From positions 1 through 11,530 of the forward strand of contig JAICIL010000130.1 of the NCBI GenBank assembly GCA_025924435.1: DNA of 11,530 bases, read 5' to 3'. The notes beneath the pieces are model-generated. The model had not been told where the DNA came from, ran no database searches, and worked only from the letters and a program-made list of their open reading frames with translations. Positions 9,176 through 11,530 of this stretch are shown in pieces. This DNA is from Chloroflexia bacterium. GTDB taxonomy: Bacteria; Chloroflexota; Chloroflexia; Thermomicrobiales; JALYUS01. Positions within the stretch are counted from its first letter, which is position 1, and each line of letters opens with the position of its first letter. The position numbers and the translations under genes are program-made.

Positions 9176-10108
9176 TCAGATACCGGCGCGCGCGGCGATC
9201 ACCGCCGCATCGAGCGACGCGCGGTATCGGCGCGCGCGGCAGTCCGCGTCGGCCTCGCTCTCACACGGGACAAAGAGCGTCGGGCCGCTGCCCGTCAGGA
9301 ACGCGCGATGCCCAAGCGCCGCGATCCGCGCACGCGCCTCGCGGACGGCGGGCGCGATCCGTTCGAGCGGCGACAGGAAGGAATTGGCGAGCAACGCGGG
9401 ATCGAGCGGTTCGCCTTCCCGCAGCCCGGCCACCTGCCGGAGGATCGCCGCCCCGTCGCCAAAGTCGGCGTCGGTCAGCGCCCCGTAGAGCACCGCCGTC
9501 TTGCGCGGAATCGCCGCGCGCGGCGTGACGAGTACGAACCAGGCATCCGGCAACGGCGCGGGAGTCAGCACGTCGCCGATGCCGCGCGCGACCATCGCGC
9601 CGCCGTAGAGCGCGAACGGCACGTCCGCGCCGAGGCCGCGCGCGAGCCGGAGCAGCATGTCGTCCGGCGCGTCCACGCCCCAGAGCGCGTCGAGGGCGAC
9701 CAGCGCCGCCGCCGCGTCGCCGCTCCCGCCGCCCAGCCCCGCCGCGACGGGGATGCGCTTTGTCAGCGTGATATGCGCGGCGCGCCGCTCGCCCGTCGCC
9801 GACTGGAAGGCGCGGGCGGCGCGGAGGGCGAGGTTGTCGTCGCCGGTGAGCGCCGGATCGTCGCAGGCGAGCGAGAAGGCGCGCGCCGGTTCGACGCGCA
9901 CCGTGTCCGCCAATTGGAGCGAGATCATCAGCGAGACGAGGTTGTGATAGCCGTCGGTGCGCCGCCCCGTCACGGCAAGCCCCAGGTTCAGTTTGGCGGG
10001 CGCGCCGATGCCCGCGAGCGCCTCGGCGCGCGTCACGCGGCGGGGCCGGGCACACCGACCGCCCGCCGCCACCCAGCGCGACGGCCACGGCTCATCCGCG
10101 CGCATCAT
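9176..10108 (-). CDS. ispE: 4-diphosphocytidyl-2-C-methyl-D-erythritol kinase
   Basis: IspE is a GHMP-superfamily kinase that phosphorylates the 2-hydroxyl of CDP-ME with ATP, step four of the cytoplasmic MEP pathway. From the ATG at 10108 the protein has 310 aa: APAKLNLGL (36-44) with Lys39, RTDGYHNLVSLM (50-61), the GHMP ATP loop PVAAGLGGGSGDAAAA (120-135), GADVPF with Asp162 (160-165), and the C-terminal LTGSGPTLF (271-279). Family members usually start only 5-12 residues before PAKLN, so a GTG at 10036 (about 286 aa) is an alternative. The ATGs at 10108 and 10105 lie inside the end of rsmA after a G-rich stretch, which would give translational coupling through a 14-17 bp overlap; this is why the longer form is listed. 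The rsmA-ispE order is common in bacteria. The sequence appears intact. Confidence 0.95.
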   Translation of the reverse strand: MMRADEPWPSRWVAAGGRCARPRRVTRAEALAGIGAPAKLNLGLAVTGRRTDGYHNLVSLMISLQLADTVRVEPARAFSLACDDPALTGDDNLALRAARAFQSATGERRAAHITLTKRIPVAAGLGGGSGDAAAALVALDALWGVDAPDDMLLRLARGLGADVPFALYGGAMVARGIGDVLTPAPLPDAWFVLVTPRAAIPRKTAVLYGALTDADFGDGAAILRQVAGLREGEPLDPALLANSFLSPLERIAPAVREARARIAALGHRAFLTGSGPTLFVPCESEADADCRARRYRASLDAAVIAARAGI

Positions 10109-11030
10109 CCCCCACCCCGACCCGCCGCCCCATCGCGCCCGACAGGGAGATGCTCATTTCGATGGCCGCCCGCTCCATCGCGAGCCATTCGTCGAGCGCC
10201 AGCGTCTGCGCCCGGCGCATCGGATCAATCCCCGCCGCGTCGAGGAACGCGCCGACCGTCTCGCGCGGCAACCGCAGCCGCTCGACGAGGCTGTTGTGGA
10301 TCTGCTTGCGCTTCGCCCCGAACCCGGCCTGGACGAGCGCGAAAAAGCCGCTCCATCGCTCCGGCGGCAGCGGCGGCGCGGCCACATCGAGCGAGAGGAC
10401 GGCGGATTGCACCGCCGGGCGCGGCACGAACGCCTCCGGCGGCACGGCGAGGGCGATCCGCGGGCGGGCGAAGAACTGCACGGCGATTGCCAGGATGCTC
10501 ATCTCCGGCGGCGCGGCGACGATCCGCTCCGCCACCTCGCGCTGGACGAGCAGCGTCATGCGCCCCGGCGGATGCGGCGCTTCGAGGAAATGGCGGAAGG
10601 CCGCCGATGTGATCTGGTACGGCAGGTTCGCGACGACGGCGTAGGGGGCCGGGCCGACGAGATCGCCGGGCGTCGTGCGCAGGATGTCCGCCTGGAGGAT
10701 CGTCACCCGCGGCGTGTCCGCGTACGCGGCCTGGAGATATTCGGCGAGGCGTTTATCGAGTTCGACGGCGATCACCCGCCCCGCTGCGCCGACCGCCTCC
10801 GCGAGCGCCGCCGTCAGGATGCCCAATCCCGGCCCGACCTCGATCACCGTCTCGCCCGTTCGGACGCCCGCCGTCGCGACGATCCCGGCGAGGACGGCGC
10901 GATCAACGAGGAAATTCTGGCCCATCCGACGGCTCGGTGTGACGCCGAGATCGCGGAGAATCGCCTTCCAATCGCCGACGCGCTGCGGCAGGGGCACGGT
11001 TGTCAATGGCGCGGACGGATCATCGCTCAT
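10092..11030 (-). CDS. rsmA: 16S rRNA (adenine-1518/1519-N6)-dimethyltransferase RsmA (KsgA)
   Basis: RsmA dimethylates two adjacent adenines in the 3'-terminal hairpin of 16S rRNA during late 30S assembly. The 312-aa protein shows RMGQNFLVD (35-43), SAM motif I VIEVGPGLGILT (62-73), the acidic residue of motif II in VIAVELDKR (86-94), ILQADIL (111-117), the catalytic NLPY (135-138) in VVANLPYQITS, FVPRPAVQSAV (201-211), and GAKRKQIHNSL (238-248) in the C-terminal domain. The length is slightly above the usual 270-290 aa through short extensions at both ends. The ATG at 11030 has no clear ribosome-binding site but sits 8 nt after an extended -10 box, so the mRNA may be leaderless. It is the first gene of an rsmA-ispE operon. 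Erm-type methyltransferases are related but lack this context. Confidence 0.96.
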   Translation of the reverse strand: MSDDPSAPLTTVPLPQRVGDWKAILRDLGVTPSRRMGQNFLVDRAVLAGIVATAGVRTGETVIEVGPGLGILTAALAEAVGAAGRVIAVELDKRLAEYLQAAYADTPRVTILQADILRTTPGDLVGPAPYAVVANLPYQITSAAFRHFLEAPHPPGRMTLLVQREVAERIVAAPPEMSILAIAVQFFARPRIALAVPPEAFVPRPAVQSAVLSLDVAAPPLPPERWSGFFALVQAGFGAKRKQIHNSLVERLRLPRETVGAFLDAAGIDPMRRAQTLALDEWLAMERAAIEMSISLSGAMGRRVGVGDDARG

Positions 11031-11037
11031 GCCATCC

Positions 11038-11046
11038 AGTGTAGCA
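11038..11046 (-). promoter_or_regulatory. Extended -10 promoter element of rsmA
   Basis: On the minus strand TGCTACACT (11046-11038) fits an extended -10 (TGnTAnnnT). No good -35 is found 16-18 nt upstream. The A of the rsmA ATG is the 8th base after the box, where transcription would be expected to begin. Confidence 0.5.
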
Positions 11047-11073
11047 GACAGATCGCGCCGCCTCTGCTATCGT
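11045..11073 (+). promoter_or_regulatory. Possible promoter of the small unknown gene
   Basis: CAGACA (11045-11050), 17 nt, TATCGT (11068-11073) preceded by TGC, making an extended -10. Each box matches four of six consensus bases. Transcription would start near 11080, upstream of GGAGAG at 11096. It is back to back with the rsmA promoter. Confidence 0.45.
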
Positions 11074-11095
11074 GCCCGCGTGGTGGTCGCCGTTT

Positions 11096-11101
11096 GGAGA
11101 G
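11096..11101 (+). promoter_or_regulatory. Ribosome-binding site favouring a TTG start at 11109
   Basis: GGAGAG is 7 nt from TTG 11109 but 16 nt from ATG 11118, so the rare start codon is the better fit. Confidence 0.45.
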
Positions 11102-11108
11102 AAAGCGG

Positions 11109-11420
11109 TTGCGCGCGATGTGGTTACTGGAAGCGGCGGTTGCGGGCCTGGTGGAATCGGTGGATACGACGCTCCCGGTGCGCTCCTTGCTCGCGTCGTA
11201 CGGCTTCGTCGTCTCCCCGCGCGCGGACGAGCGCGTGATGCTCCGGTCGCTGCCCTGGGTCTTCCCGCAGGCCGGGTCCTCGCCCGGCGATGCCGCGCTC
11301 CTGCCGACCCCGTCCGGCCATGTCTTGCTCTACGACCCGGACGGCGGGTTCCGCTACGTCTCCCTCCCCGCTGTCACCCTGGACGACCTGCTCCACTTCG
11401 CGAAGGAGCATGGGGCTTAA
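11109..11420 (+). CDS. Small protein of unknown function (about 100 aa)
   Basis: I do not recognise this protein. It has 103 residues from the TTG at 11109 or 100 from the ATG at 11118. It begins with a hydrophobic patch (MWLLEAAVAGLVESV), has a central SYGFVVSPRADERVMLRSLPWVF segment and a C-terminal part with HVLLYDPDGGFRYVSLPAVTLDDLLHFAKEHG. It appears soluble, with no transmembrane helix and no Cys pairs or metal motif. Third codon positions are overwhelmingly G or C, as in the neighbouring genes, which argues it is real and not a shadow. It diverges from rsmA over a shared 78-bp promoter region and its stop is only 7 bp from the stop of the convergent gene at the window edge. The 5' part of the gene contains a stretch resembling the first half of tRNA-Leu. 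Confidence 0.7.
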   Translation: MRAMWLLEAAVAGLVESVDTTLPVRSLLASYGFVVSPRADERVMLRSLPWVFPQAGSSPGDAALLPTPSGHVLLYDPDGGFRYVSLPAVTLDDLLHFAKEHGA

Positions 11421-11427
11421 CCCTCCT

Positions 11428-11530
11428 TCACGCATCGCCCCAGAGGAAATTGACGACGGTGAGGAGCAGGCCGGCCCAATCGGCGACGAGGTTCTTCCCC
11501 TTGAAGACCATTTTCAGCCCCTCGGTGCCC
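11428..11530 (-). CDS. C-terminal end of an unidentified protein (partial)
   Basis: A minus-strand frame enters from beyond the window (first full codon at 11529) and ends with TGA at 11430-11428. It gives 33 residues ending DWAGLLLTVVNFLWGDA, a mainly hydrophobic C-terminus preceded by the basic stretch KMVFKGK. Nearly all third codon positions are G or C, which supports coding on this strand; competing frames look poorer. Too little is present to name it; a short amphipathic or membrane-associated tail is possible. Confidence 0.5.
   Translation of the reverse strand, partial: GTEGLKMVFKGKNLVADWAGLLLTVVNFLWGDA

Noticed and set aside
9308..10612. Long plus-strand frame opposite ispE and rsmA
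   Set aside because: Antisense shadow; no recognisable motif, and only the portion of the neighbouring frame after about 11109 shows true coding character.
11142..11230. Complete tRNA-Leu gene
   Set aside because: Only the acceptor 5' strand and D-arm resemble tRNA; no anticodon stem-loop or T-arm follows and the region is well-formed coding sequence.

Overview
The window is a high-GC, gene-dense bacterial chromosome segment made up mostly of housekeeping genes. The gene content (MEP-pathway isoprenoid genes, an rsmA-ispE pair, a PASTA-domain Ser/Thr kinase, a very large YfhO-type membrane protein, and a YchF ATPase with an unusual P-loop) fits a Chloroflexota-like lineage (Thermomicrobia or a relative). 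That placement is an inference from gene style, not a database result. No RNA gene, CRISPR array, prophage or intact insertion sequence was found.

Left end, plus strand: the last 169 codons of dxs (DXP synthase), then a perfect 12-bp hairpin, then rsmG (16S rRNA m7G527 methyltransferase). From about 1446 to 11030 everything reads on the minus strand. In transcription order from the right: rsmA and ispE (overlapping, rsmA-first operon), a PASTA Ser/Thr kinase with its own strong promoter, ychF with its own promoter, a YfhO-like membrane protein directly abutting a YdjM/DUF457-type membrane hydrolase, and finally a monocistronic alpha/beta hydrolase with its own sigma-70 promoter. Right end: an unrecognised ~100-aa plus-strand gene that diverges from rsmA, and the C-terminus of a minus-strand gene that enters from beyond the window.

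Functionally the window joins isoprenoid precursor synthesis (dxs and ispE, steps 1 and 4 of the MEP pathway), small-subunit rRNA methylation (rsmG and rsmA), translation-linked ATPase activity (ychF), envelope sensing (PASTA kinase) and envelope modification of unknown type (YfhO plus hydrolase). Most convincing promoters share a TTGACG-like -35 box and a 17-nt spacer.

No clearly novel multi-gene system is visible. The most interesting points lie between and inside the genes: degenerate intergenic repeats of the ACGGAG/CGCCAAG type, including one 116-bp element with 14-bp inverted termini; a palindrome centred on a -10 box; promoter geometry suggesting a leaderless rsmA transcript; a tRNA-Leu-like 5' half inside the small unknown gene; and a non-canonical G1 motif in YchF.
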